Assembly (NCBI GenBank): GCA_013152275.1
Contig: JAADGS010000027.1
Location: 86,658-150,657, forward strand
Direction: 5' to 3'
Length of the DNA: 64,000 nt
Origin: Actinomycetota bacterium
GTDB taxonomy: Bacteria > Actinomycetota > Acidimicrobiia > Spongiisociales > UBA4744
How positions within the stretch are numbered: the stretch's first letter is position 1; each line of letters starts with the position of its first letter. Below the pieces are notes generated by a model. That model did not search any database, was not told the origin of the DNA, and worked only from the letters and a program-made list of their open reading frames with translations. A program made the translations under genes and the position numbers. Below are positions 26,561-33,316 of the stretch, piece by piece.

Positions 26561-27702
26561 CAGCTGCCTTCCTGTGTCACGGTGATCTTGCCTGCCCCGA
26601 CGCTCAGGTCGATGCGGGCGGTTCCGTCGGTGCCATCGAGATAGACCGTCCTGCCGATACCGAGACCTTGGCTCGTCGTTCCGAGCACGTTGAACTCGCC
26701 GACGCCGAGGCGGGAACTGATCGACCCTCCGATACCCTTGGGGAGAATGACGTTGAGTTCACCTGCACCGAGATTGGCGCTGAAAGCGAAGTCGGAGGAG
26801 GGGATGTCGGACAGGTCGATGGTGAGGGTGCCTGCACTGAGTTCGTAGCGGCTGCCGACCTGTGAGGCGGATTGTGGCTTGTAGGTGACCACCTGACGGT
26901 CCTGGACGGCGTCGACCGTGCTGCCGGTCGTGGCCATTCCCATGGCAAAGGCCAGGATGAGGCCGACTGCGATCAGACCTCTGGAACGTCCCCAGACTGC
27001 GCCGACGACCAGACCTGCTCCTACGATGGCCAGCGCCGCCGCGAAGTAGTGTCGAGGCTCGGGGACGAGAACCCCGGCATTGTTGAGCAGTGCGAGGACA
27101 CCCAGACCGATCAGCGTCGCAGCAAGGGTGAACCGACCGAGGCTCGACCGTTGGCGGGGCTGTTGTCGACGTCGTGGACGAGGCTGCTTCGTCTGGGTCG
27201 TTACCGGAGCGGATCCAGAGGACGTCTCCGGTTGCTCCGATGTCCTTGGTGCTCTCGCCGTCTCCGGTCGTCTGGCCGGGCCTTCCCCCAGATACAGGAG
27301 GATGCCGATTCCGAGCAGGGCCAGTGCCACGATGACGCCGGATCCTGCGACGTTCAACGACGAGAGGATCCAGATCGCTGCGATGACGATCAGCGCCACG
27401 CCGATCCAGGCCGGTTCCGTGGAGATCCCCTGCAGCCATCCTTCGACGATCGAGTCGTCCGACCCCCGCTCCGGGATGATCAGCCAACCTGCCAGATAGA
27501 GCAGAATGCCGAGGCCGCCGGCGAAGACCAGGAGCAGGAAGCCCAGACGAATCAGCCAGGCTTCCACGTCGAAATAGTCGGCGATGCCGGCTGCTACGCC
27601 ACCCAAGATGCCGTGCACGCGACGAAGAGGTGGGCGAGAGGCCCTTCCGCCGTCCGTTGGGGCTTCGGCCTCCGGTGGCGGGATTGTGGTGTGATCATTC
27701 AT
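26560..27702 (-). CDS. PspC-domain membrane protein with LiaF-like C-terminus
   Basis: 380 aa. The N-terminal PspC domain (~28-80) is seen as RVHGILGGVAAGIADYFDVEAWLIRLGF. Further membrane segments lie at ~95-140 and ~190-265, with a basic Gln/Arg-rich linker between. The C-terminal ~110 residues form a beta-rich domain like LiaF/DUF2154 (ELSAGTLTIDLSDIP, SANLGAGELNVILP, SSRLGVGEFNVLG, IDLSVGAGKITV). LiaF-type proteins restrain envelope-stress kinases. It is divergent from a PspC-containing histidine kinase, which supports that role. Confidence 0.85.
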   Translation of the reverse strand: MNDHTTIPPPEAEAPTDGGRASRPPLRRVHGILGGVAAGIADYFDVEAWLIRLGFLLLVFAGGLGILLYLAGWLIIPERGSDDSIVEGWLQGISTEPAWIGVALIVIAAIWILSSLNVAGSGVIVALALLGIGILLYLGEGPARRPETARAPRTSEQPETSSGSAPVTTQTKQPRPRRRQQPRQRSSLGRFTLAATLIGLGVLALLNNAGVLVPEPRHYFAAALAIVGAGLVVGAVWGRSRGLIAVGLILAFAMGMATTGSTVDAVQDRQVVTYKPQSASQVGSRYELSAGTLTIDLSDIPSSDFAFSANLGAGELNVILPKGIGGSISSRLGVGEFNVLGTTSQGLGIGRTVYLDGTDGTARIDLSVGAGKITVTQEGS

Positions 27703-27736
27703 GGGGCCATCTTCAATGGTGTATCCCCTCTCGTCT

Positions 27737-29044
27737 ATGAGGACTGTCCCTGATGAAACCCTGACGCTTCTCGGGGTTCATCGGGGGTTTCCCCTGTTGT
27801 GGAGCGCACTTGTCCTGTGCGATGATCCACGCAGGTCTCTTCAGAGGTGCACGATCAAGGATCATCGCTTCGGGCTTGCCGTCCGCAGAAGTGAAGACCG
27901 GCTGGTCACCGGCCTTGCCGGCGGCATCGCCGAGACACTCGGTATCGCCTCCGTGTTCGTGCGCGCGGCGTTCGTGGTGCTGGCGTTTGCAGGCGGGGTC
28001 GGCGTCCTGCTGTATCTGATCGGGTGGGTGCTCACACTCGAGACCCCGGACGCGACAGCCGTCGAAGCACTTCGGAAGCGGGTGGTTGCTCGCACCGGTA
28101 GACAGAGGTTCGCGCTGGCCGTCATGTTCCTTGGCATCCTGCTCCTGCTGAGATCGATGGGGCTGTGGTTCGGCGACTCCCTCGTCTGGCCCGTATCGTT
28201 GATCGTGTTCGGCTTCGCGCTCACCTGGTCGCGGCTCGACGAGGCGCGGCGAACCCGGTGGGCGCGTCGAACGTTTTCTGCCGAAGATCTGAAAGGGACG
28301 CTCGCCCGTCTCGCCGTCGGAGGACTCCTCATGACCGTGGGGTTGGGCTTGTACCTGCGGTCGATCGACGCCGTAGCCCTGGTGGGCGGCGTCGTTCTGG
28401 CCGTGCTGATGACCGCCGTGGGTCTGGGTTTGATCCTCGGTCCGTGGGTGTGGCGGCTCATCACGCAGCTCACGACGGAGCGGAGAGAACGAATCAGATC
28501 TGACGAGCGGGCGGAAGTGGCCGCCCACCTGCACGACTCGGTGCTCCAGACACTGGCGCTCATCCAACGTACCGACGATGTGCACGCCATGGTGATGCTC
28601 GCGCGACGGCAGGAACGGGAGCTGCGAGCCTGGCTCTATGACGGTTCCGGCCCTGAAGGTGGGACGTTGCGCGCTGCGCTCGAACAGGCTGCTGCCCGGT
28701 TGGAGGAAGTCCATCAGGTGCCTGTCGATGTCGTCGCCGTCGGAGATGCACCGCTGGATGACAAGCTGCGTGCAGTCGTCGCGGCTGCCGGCGAGGCGAT
28801 GACCAATGCCGCCCACCATTCGGGATGTGGTCATGTTTCCGTGTTCGCCGAAGTCTCGGATGCCACAATCGATGTGTACGTGACCGATCAGGGGACAGGC
28901 TTCGACCTGGAAGCGGTTCCCGATGGCCGCCGGGGGATCGCCGAGTCGATCATCGGCAGGATGCAGCGTCAGGGTGGCGAGGCGGCAATTGCGAGCGAGA
29001 AGGGCGTGGGGACCGAGGTGCACCTGAAGGTGGGGCGTTCATGA
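27737..29044 (+). CDS. Sensor histidine kinase with PspC domain
   Basis: About 435 aa. A PspC domain (RSEDRLVTGLAGGIAETLGIASVFVR) precedes five further membrane segments. The kinase part is of the NarX/LiaS type: the phospho-acceptor region is AAHLHDSVLQTLALIQR, the N-box AGEAMTNAAHHSGCG and the G-box YVTDQGTGFDLEAV. The start is uncertain. ATG 27737 avoids overlap with the divergent gene; TTG 27797 is possible and PspC similarity begins near 27856. It overlaps the response regulator gene by ATGA. Confidence 0.85.
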   Translation: MRTVPDETLTLLGVHRGFPLLWSALVLCDDPRRSLQRCTIKDHRFGLAVRRSEDRLVTGLAGGIAETLGIASVFVRAAFVVLAFAGGVGVLLYLIGWVLTLETPDATAVEALRKRVVARTGRQRFALAVMFLGILLLLRSMGLWFGDSLVWPVSLIVFGFALTWSRLDEARRTRWARRTFSAEDLKGTLARLAVGGLLMTVGLGLYLRSIDAVALVGGVVLAVLMTAVGLGLILGPWVWRLITQLTTERRERIRSDERAEVAAHLHDSVLQTLALIQRTDDVHAMVMLARRQERELRAWLYDGSGPEGGTLRAALEQAAARLEEVHQVPVDVVAVGDAPLDDKLRAVVAAAGEAMTNAAHHSGCGHVSVFAEVSDATIDVYVTDQGTGFDLEAVPDGRRGIAESIIGRMQRQGGEAAIASEKGVGTEVHLKVGRS

Positions 29045-29673
29045 TCAGCGTGTTTCTCGTCGACGATCACCAGCTGTTTCTCTCCGGCGTGCGAACGGAG
29101 CTGGCTCGCTCATTCGAAGTCGCCGGTGTTGCGTCGGATGTCGACAGAGCGATCGACGAGATCCGGTCGACCAGGCCGGACGTTGTCCTGGTCGACGTCC
29201 ACATGCCGGGAGGAGGCGGCTTGGTGGTGGTCCGTGCGGTTCATGAGACGAACCCCGATGTGCGTTTCCTCGCCCTGTCGGTCTCCGACGCCGCCGAGGA
29301 CGTCATCGCGATGATCCGTGCCGGGGCACGCGGCTACGTGACGAAATCGATCAGCCCGGCCGATCTCGCCGCGGCGATCCGCAGGGTGCATGAGGGCGAT
29401 GCCGTGTTCTCGCCGAGGCTGGCCGGCTTCGTGCTGGACGCTTTTGCGGACACGATTCCGGCCGAACTCGACCCCGAACTCGACCAGCTCACGCCGCGTG
29501 AGCGCGAAGTCCTGCGCCTGATCGCGCGCGGCTACCCCTACAAGCAGGTGGCGAGAAAGCTCTCGATCTCCATCAAGACGGTCGAGTCGCACGTCTCGGC
29601 GGTGTTGCGAAAGCTTCAGCTCTCGTCCCGATACGAGTTGACTCGCTGGGCGACGGATCGCCGCATCATCTAG
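29041..29673 (+). CDS. LuxR/NarL-family response regulator
   Basis: 210 aa: receiver domain with the acidic pair DDH (~8-10), phosphorylated Asp52 in VVLVDVHMPGG and Lys in YVTKSIS, then a LuxR helix-turn-helix (LTPREREVLRLIARGYPYKQVARKLSISIKTVESHVSAVL). It is partnered with the PspC-kinase by overlap and very likely regulates the divergent PspC/LiaF-like operon, as in LiaFSR-type circuits. Confidence 0.95.
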   Translation: MISVFLVDDHQLFLSGVRTELARSFEVAGVASDVDRAIDEIRSTRPDVVLVDVHMPGGGGLVVVRAVHETNPDVRFLALSVSDAAEDVIAMIRAGARGYVTKSISPADLAAAIRRVHEGDAVFSPRLAGFVLDAFADTIPAELDPELDQLTPREREVLRLIARGYPYKQVARKLSISIKTVESHVSAVLRKLQLSSRYELTRWATDRRII

Positions 29674-29676
29674 AAA

Positions 29677-29733
29677 CGTTGAACCCAGGGCTCAGGGGGG
29701 TCGTGGCGACCCCTACGAGCCCTGGGTTCAACG
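29677..29733. repeat. Conserved 50-bp palindrome, copy 2 (bidirectional terminator-like)
   Basis: Arms CGTTGAACCCAGGGCTC and GAGCCCTGGGTTCAACG are perfectly complementary. The inner part (AGGGGGGTCG against CGACCCCTAC) pairs imperfectly. It begins 4 bp past the response-regulator stop and ends 7 bp before the stop of the converging gene. Confidence 0.9.
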
Positions 29734-29739
29734 GATTGG

Positions 29740-30030
29740 TCAGCCGAGCCAGCGGATCCTGCACCATGTGCGTCGGTCACAGGAAGGGCAGGTCATCCAC
29801 CTGCCGTAGCGGCGCCAGGGAAACCAGAGGGTCAGATCCATGATCCGGCGGAGGGCGTCCGTGATCGGTGTTCTCACCGCAACTTCACATGCCGAGCATT
29901 CGATGAGCACCGTTGCGGGCGAAGAAGTCGGCTCATGGGAGAAGACGGCTTCGCGTCCCTCATCGTCGGCCGTCAAGTCGATGGGCGGTGTCTCGAACAG
30001 GGCTCGTTTCCCCTGAGGGTCGTCTCTCAC
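29740..30030 (-). CDS. Small zinc-ribbon protein coupled to ParA
   Basis: 96 aa. The C-terminal half holds two CxxC pairs, IECSACEVAV and MTCPSCDRRTW, separated by 33 residues with LTLWFPWRRYGR: a probable zinc ribbon. I do not recognise the family. GTG 30030 overlaps the parA stop (GTGA), so it is translated with ParA and may be its partner. The frame stays open far upstream, but only antisense to nothing known and inside parA, so the coupled start is preferred. Confidence 0.75.
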   Translation of the reverse strand: MRDDPQGKRALFETPPIDLTADDEGREAVFSHEPTSSPATVLIECSACEVAVRTPITDALRRIMDLTLWFPWRRYGRWMTCPSCDRRTWCRIRWLG

Positions 30031-30779
30031 AATCGCTCCCGGATCGTGACGGCCAGATCTCGGTACGCCTGTGCAGCCTGTGAGCGAGGCGCGTACTCGA
30101 GGACGGTTGTGCCGAGTTCGGGCGCTTCTGCAACCCGAACCGTCTTGGGGATCGGCGGTCGCAGGACCTCGAGGCCGTACTGCTCGGGGAGCTCTTGGAG
30201 CACGCGTTGGGCGAGGCGTGTGCGCCCGTCGTACATCGTTGCCACGGCACCGAGCGTTTCGAGCTTCGGGTTCGTGTAAGAGCGGACGTCGTCGACGGTT
30301 TCGAGCAGCTGTCCCACCCCGCGGCGGCTCAGGGTCTCCGGCTGCACAGGAATGAGGAGGGACTGCGCAGCGGTCAAGCCGTTGATCGTGAGGAGGCCGA
30401 GGGACGGGGGACAGTCGATGAGGATCAGGTCGTACTCGCTGCGCAGCGGGCGCAGTGCCTTGGCGAGGACGTGTTCGCGGCCGGTCTTGGTGAGCAGATG
30501 CACCTCGGATCCCGCCAGGTCGATCGTCGAGGGGAGCAAGTCTGCCCCTTCGAGGTCGAGTCGCGCCTTGCCTGCGGTCGTGCGGTCCAACATCACGTCG
30601 TGGACGGAGAGATCCAGACCGTCGGCGTCGACTCCCATGGAGTACGTGAGACATGACTGGGGATCCAGATCGACCAGAAGCACATCGAGGCCCAGGTCTG
30701 AGAAAGCCGCGCCGAGGGTCTGGACGGTCGTCGTCTTGGCGACCCCACCCTTCTGGTTGGCGACCGCGATGATGGTCAT
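30027..30779 (-). CDS. ParA-family ATPase
   Basis: Deviant Walker ATPase of 250 aa: MTIIAVANQKGGVAKTTT (Walker A with the signature lysine), VLLVDLDPQSCLTYSMG and YDLILIDCPPSLGLLTING. It positions DNA or protein cargo. No ParB and no parS-like repeats are nearby, so it is probably an orphan ParA acting on another cargo, perhaps through the zinc-ribbon protein coupled downstream. ATG 30779 lies 6 nt after TACACT (plus-strand 30786-30791); the longer frame to 30848 is rejected. Confidence 0.92.
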   Translation of the reverse strand: MTIIAVANQKGGVAKTTTVQTLGAAFSDLGLDVLLVDLDPQSCLTYSMGVDADGLDLSVHDVMLDRTTAGKARLDLEGADLLPSTIDLAGSEVHLLTKTGREHVLAKALRPLRSEYDLILIDCPPSLGLLTINGLTAAQSLLIPVQPETLSRRGVGQLLETVDDVRSYTNPKLETLGAVATMYDGRTRLAQRVLQELPEQYGLEVLRPPIPKTVRVAEAPELGTTVLEYAPRSQAAQAYRDLAVTIRERL

Positions 30780-30832
30780 AGAGGGAGTGTAGGTGCCGTC
30801 GGGATGTCGGGAGCGGAGGTACGCTGTCGCCG

Positions 30833-31603
30833 ATGAGCTATGTCTCACTGGTGCTGGCGATGCTCGTTCTGGCCGGTGGGTGTACGGCCGAGCCGATTCG
30901 AGGACCCGATCCGATCCCTCCTGGGACGCTGGAACCGACGGTGCCCGAGGCTTTGCTGGAGATGACCACGACCAGCAACCCAGGCCCTTCGATGTCGTCG
31001 ACGACGGTGAGGGCGGCGATCACCACCATTCAGCCCTCCACCACGGAGATCCTCGTGATCGACGATGCCATCGTCGAACGCATGGCTTCATCCTGGAGGC
31101 CGGGCTGTCCCGTGCCTTTGGAGGATCTCCGCCTTCTCCGACTTCGCTACCACGACTTCACCGGCGGGACGTCGATGGGAGAGTTGGTCGTGGCCGACGA
31201 TGTGGCCGACGACATCATGGGGGTCTTCGAGGAGCTGTACTCGGTCGGTTTCCCGATCGAACGGATGGAGCTCGTCGATGCCTACGCCGGCGACGACACG
31301 GCGTCGATGCAGGCCAACAACACCTCGGCGTTCAACTGCCGGCGTGTGGAGGGCACCGACCGATGGTCCGAGCATGCGTACGGGATTGCCATTGATATCA
31401 ACCCGTTACTCAACCCGTGGATGCGGAGATCGAGCGTGTCGCCGGCGGAAGGTGCCGCCTATGCGGACCGGAGCCTGGATGTGCCAGGGATGATTCACGA
31501 CGGTGATGCCGTTGTACAGGCTTTCGCCAGGATCGGATGGGTCTGGGGTGGGACATGGCGCACCACGAAGGACTACCAGCACTTCAGCCGGTCGGGGCGG
31601 TGA
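30833..31603 (+). CDS. M15-type D-Ala-D-Ala carboxypeptidase-like lipoprotein
   Basis: 256 aa. A signal peptide ends in the lipobox LAGGC (Cys17), so the protein is probably lipid-anchored outside the membrane. A Thr/Pro linker follows. The C-terminal domain has the M15 zinc pattern SEHAYGIAIDIN (His, Asp) and DYQHFS (last His), with an upstream SAFNCR region. It likely trims peptidoglycan peptides. ATG 30833 is 7 nt after TACGCT (30820-30825). Confidence 0.88.
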   Translation: MSYVSLVLAMLVLAGGCTAEPIRGPDPIPPGTLEPTVPEALLEMTTTSNPGPSMSSTTVRAAITTIQPSTTEILVIDDAIVERMASSWRPGCPVPLEDLRLLRLRYHDFTGGTSMGELVVADDVADDIMGVFEELYSVGFPIERMELVDAYAGDDTASMQANNTSAFNCRRVEGTDRWSEHAYGIAIDINPLLNPWMRRSSVSPAEGAAYADRSLDVPGMIHDGDAVVQAFARIGWVWGGTWRTTKDYQHFSRSGR

Positions 31604-31607
31604 CCCG

Positions 31608-32345
31608 TCACGTGTCCGATTTGCGGTAGATGGACAGGTGCTGTTCGCTGCGCGCGGTGAATGCGTGGCGCTTCCAGTCCTCCCACCGGTGCTCCAGATC
31701 CAGGCCGGCAAGGCGGGCCATGAGGTCCAGTTCGGCCGGGTATGCATAGCGAATCGTCACCGGGAAGAAATCGATCGAGTCTTTGGAGAGGACGATCTTC
31801 TGGCTTCGCACGAGCTGGTTCGCCTGATCGTGCAGATCCACGTTGAGTGTGACCGATTCCGGCTCGATCTCGGTCACGTAGGTCCTCTGACCTCGGTCGA
31901 AGCGGGTCAGATCCGGGATGAACGTCTCGATCAGGAAGCGGCCTCCTGGCAGGAGACGGTTGGCGACCTGCCTGAAGCATCGCATCTGATCGTCTCGGGT
32001 GAGCAGTGCGAAGAACGTGTTGAATGCCGCGTAGATCAGGGAGAACGAGCCCTCGACGGGTACGTCTGCAAAGTCGCCGATCACGACGGGGATGTCCGCA
32101 CCTCCGGGCTTCTCGCGAAGCCGCGCGACCATCGCCGTGGATGCGTCGACACCGTGGACCTCGACTCCGCGTGCGCGAAGTGGTAGAGCAACCCTGCCGG
32201 TGCCGATACCCAATTCGAGAACAGGACCGGCACCGGCGAGGTCGCTCAGCAACGCGACGGCGTCACCTGGATCGAGCTGCGCGTACAGATCGTCATAGAC
32301 GCCGGCGATGCGGTCACCGTACGTAGATGCCTCATACCCGTCCAT
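31608..32345 (-). CDS. Class I SAM-dependent methyltransferase
   Basis: 245 aa, Rossmann methyltransferase. Motif I is VLELGIGTGRVALPL, the acidic residue at the end of strand 2 is in VEVHGVDAS, and motif IV is FSLIYAAFNTFFAL. The C-terminal half is a beta-rich add-on typical of small-molecule methyltransferases. Substrate unknown. ATG 32345 gives the family-like start MDGYEASTYGDRIAGVYD; the 49 extra codons upstream do not resemble the family. Confidence 0.85.
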   Translation of the reverse strand: MDGYEASTYGDRIAGVYDDLYAQLDPGDAVALLSDLAGAGPVLELGIGTGRVALPLRARGVEVHGVDASTAMVARLREKPGGADIPVVIGDFADVPVEGSFSLIYAAFNTFFALLTRDDQMRCFRQVANRLLPGGRFLIETFIPDLTRFDRGQRTYVTEIEPESVTLNVDLHDQANQLVRSQKIVLSKDSIDFFPVTIRYAYPAELDLMARLAGLDLEHRWEDWKRHAFTARSEQHLSIYRKSDT

Positions 32346-32422
32346 GTGCCGATACTGGCAGGACTCACGGGATGGTGCAGGGTGTTTTCGAGAGCCGCTC
32401 GCGTTGTGCGGGTGGCTTTCGT

Positions 32423-33004
32423 TCAGCCGGTGCTGATCTCCGTGCCCAGAAGTTCGAGGAACAGCGCCAGCCATTTTGGATGGGCCGGCCACGCCGGTGC
32501 GGTCACGAAGTTCCCGTCGACGATCGCATCGTCGATTGCGATGTCGGCGAACTCCGCTCCGGCGTTGCTCACATCAGGTCCTACGGCCGGGTAGGCGGAG
32601 ATTCGCCGACCATCGATGACGCCGGCTGCTGCGAGCACCTGGGCGCCGTGGCAGACCGAGGCGATCGGCTTGTCGTTCTCGGCGAAGTGACGCGTGACTT
32701 CGATGACTTTCGCATCCAGCCTGATGTACTCCGGAGCCCGTCCTCCCGCGATCACGAGGGCGTCGTAGTCGGCAGGGTCGACGTCGGCGAATGTGGTGTT
32801 GAGGGTGAAGTTGTGCCCAGGCTTCTCGCTGTAGGTCTGGTCGCCTTCGAAGTCGTGAATCGCGGTACGAATCTGCTCTCCGCTCGCCTTGTTCGGACAC
32901 ACCGTGTGCACGGTATGACCGACCATCTGGAGCGCCTGAAACGGCACCATCGTTTCGTAGTCCTCCGCGAAATCTCCAACGAGCATGAGGATCTTCTTGG
33001 CCAT
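32423..33004 (-). CDS. DJ-1/PfpI-family protein
   Basis: 193 aa, PfpI/DJ-1 fold. The nucleophile elbow is ASVCHGAQ (Cys118) and an acidic partner lies in DFAEDYE (~14-17). Members include proteases, glyoxalases and deglycases; the long [17 protein letters not shown] insertion does not decide between them. ATG 33004 has a strong ribosome-binding site (GGAGAGG) and the upstream frame to 33211 shows no homology. A palindromic operator candidate lies 17 bp upstream. Confidence 0.88.
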   Translation of the reverse strand: MAKKILMLVGDFAEDYETMVPFQALQMVGHTVHTVCPNKASGEQIRTAIHDFEGDQTYSEKPGHNFTLNTTFADVDPADYDALVIAGGRAPEYIRLDAKVIEVTRHFAENDKPIASVCHGAQVLAAAGVIDGRRISAYPAVGPDVSNAGAEFADIAIDDAIVDGNFVTAPAWPAHPKWLALFLELLGTEISTG

Positions 33005-33316
33005 GACCTCTCCTTCCTCACGACCAACCGTTGGTCGCTCCTGTGTCCATACTCGCGCTTTCCGGCGGGGGCCGGGTGGAGAATGTCTGTTTTTCGGATA
33101 CGTGCGTTCTCGTTCGAGCGTGTGCAGGGGGTTCCTCGCAGGAAGGATCGGGCTCGAGGTGACACGTCGGTCTGGAAGTGTGAAACGGGGGATTCCGCTG
33201 CGGGAAGGCAAATGGGGCCTCCGGCCATGGCCTTCGGTAGCATGGCGTCCAGCACCGGAGCCGCCGGAGTGACGGTTGTTCGCGGCCGCTCTTCAGAGAG
33301 ATTCGAGGAGATCACG
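33005..33316. other. Divergent promoter region of DJ-1 and ppdK genes
   Basis: 312 bp, no gene. It contains the palindrome at 33021-33037 and, for ppdK, a possible -10 TAGCAT (33237-33242) and the ribosome-binding site GAGGAG (33305-33310). Confidence 0.55.
33021..33037. promoter_or_regulatory. Palindromic operator candidate upstream of DJ-1 gene
   Basis: Perfect inverted repeat CGACCAAC-C-GTTGGTCG. The spacing and the ACCAAC/GTTGGT core resemble TetR-family operators; this is inference from form only. Confidence 0.5.

Noticed and set aside
26064-26585. 173-codon plus-strand frame between the beta-propeller and PspC genes
   Set aside because: It runs through the hairpin and antisense to the 74-aa membrane protein gene; no motif is recognisable and there is no start signal.
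29677-29733. tRNA T-arm resemblance (CCTGGGTTCAA) in the palindromic repeats
   Set aside because: No acceptor, D or anticodon arms are present; the match comes from the palindrome itself.
32327-33316. Frame open for 330 codons upstream of ppdK
   Set aside because: It covers the antisense of the DJ-1 gene; PpdK similarity begins exactly at the ATG with the GAGGAG site.
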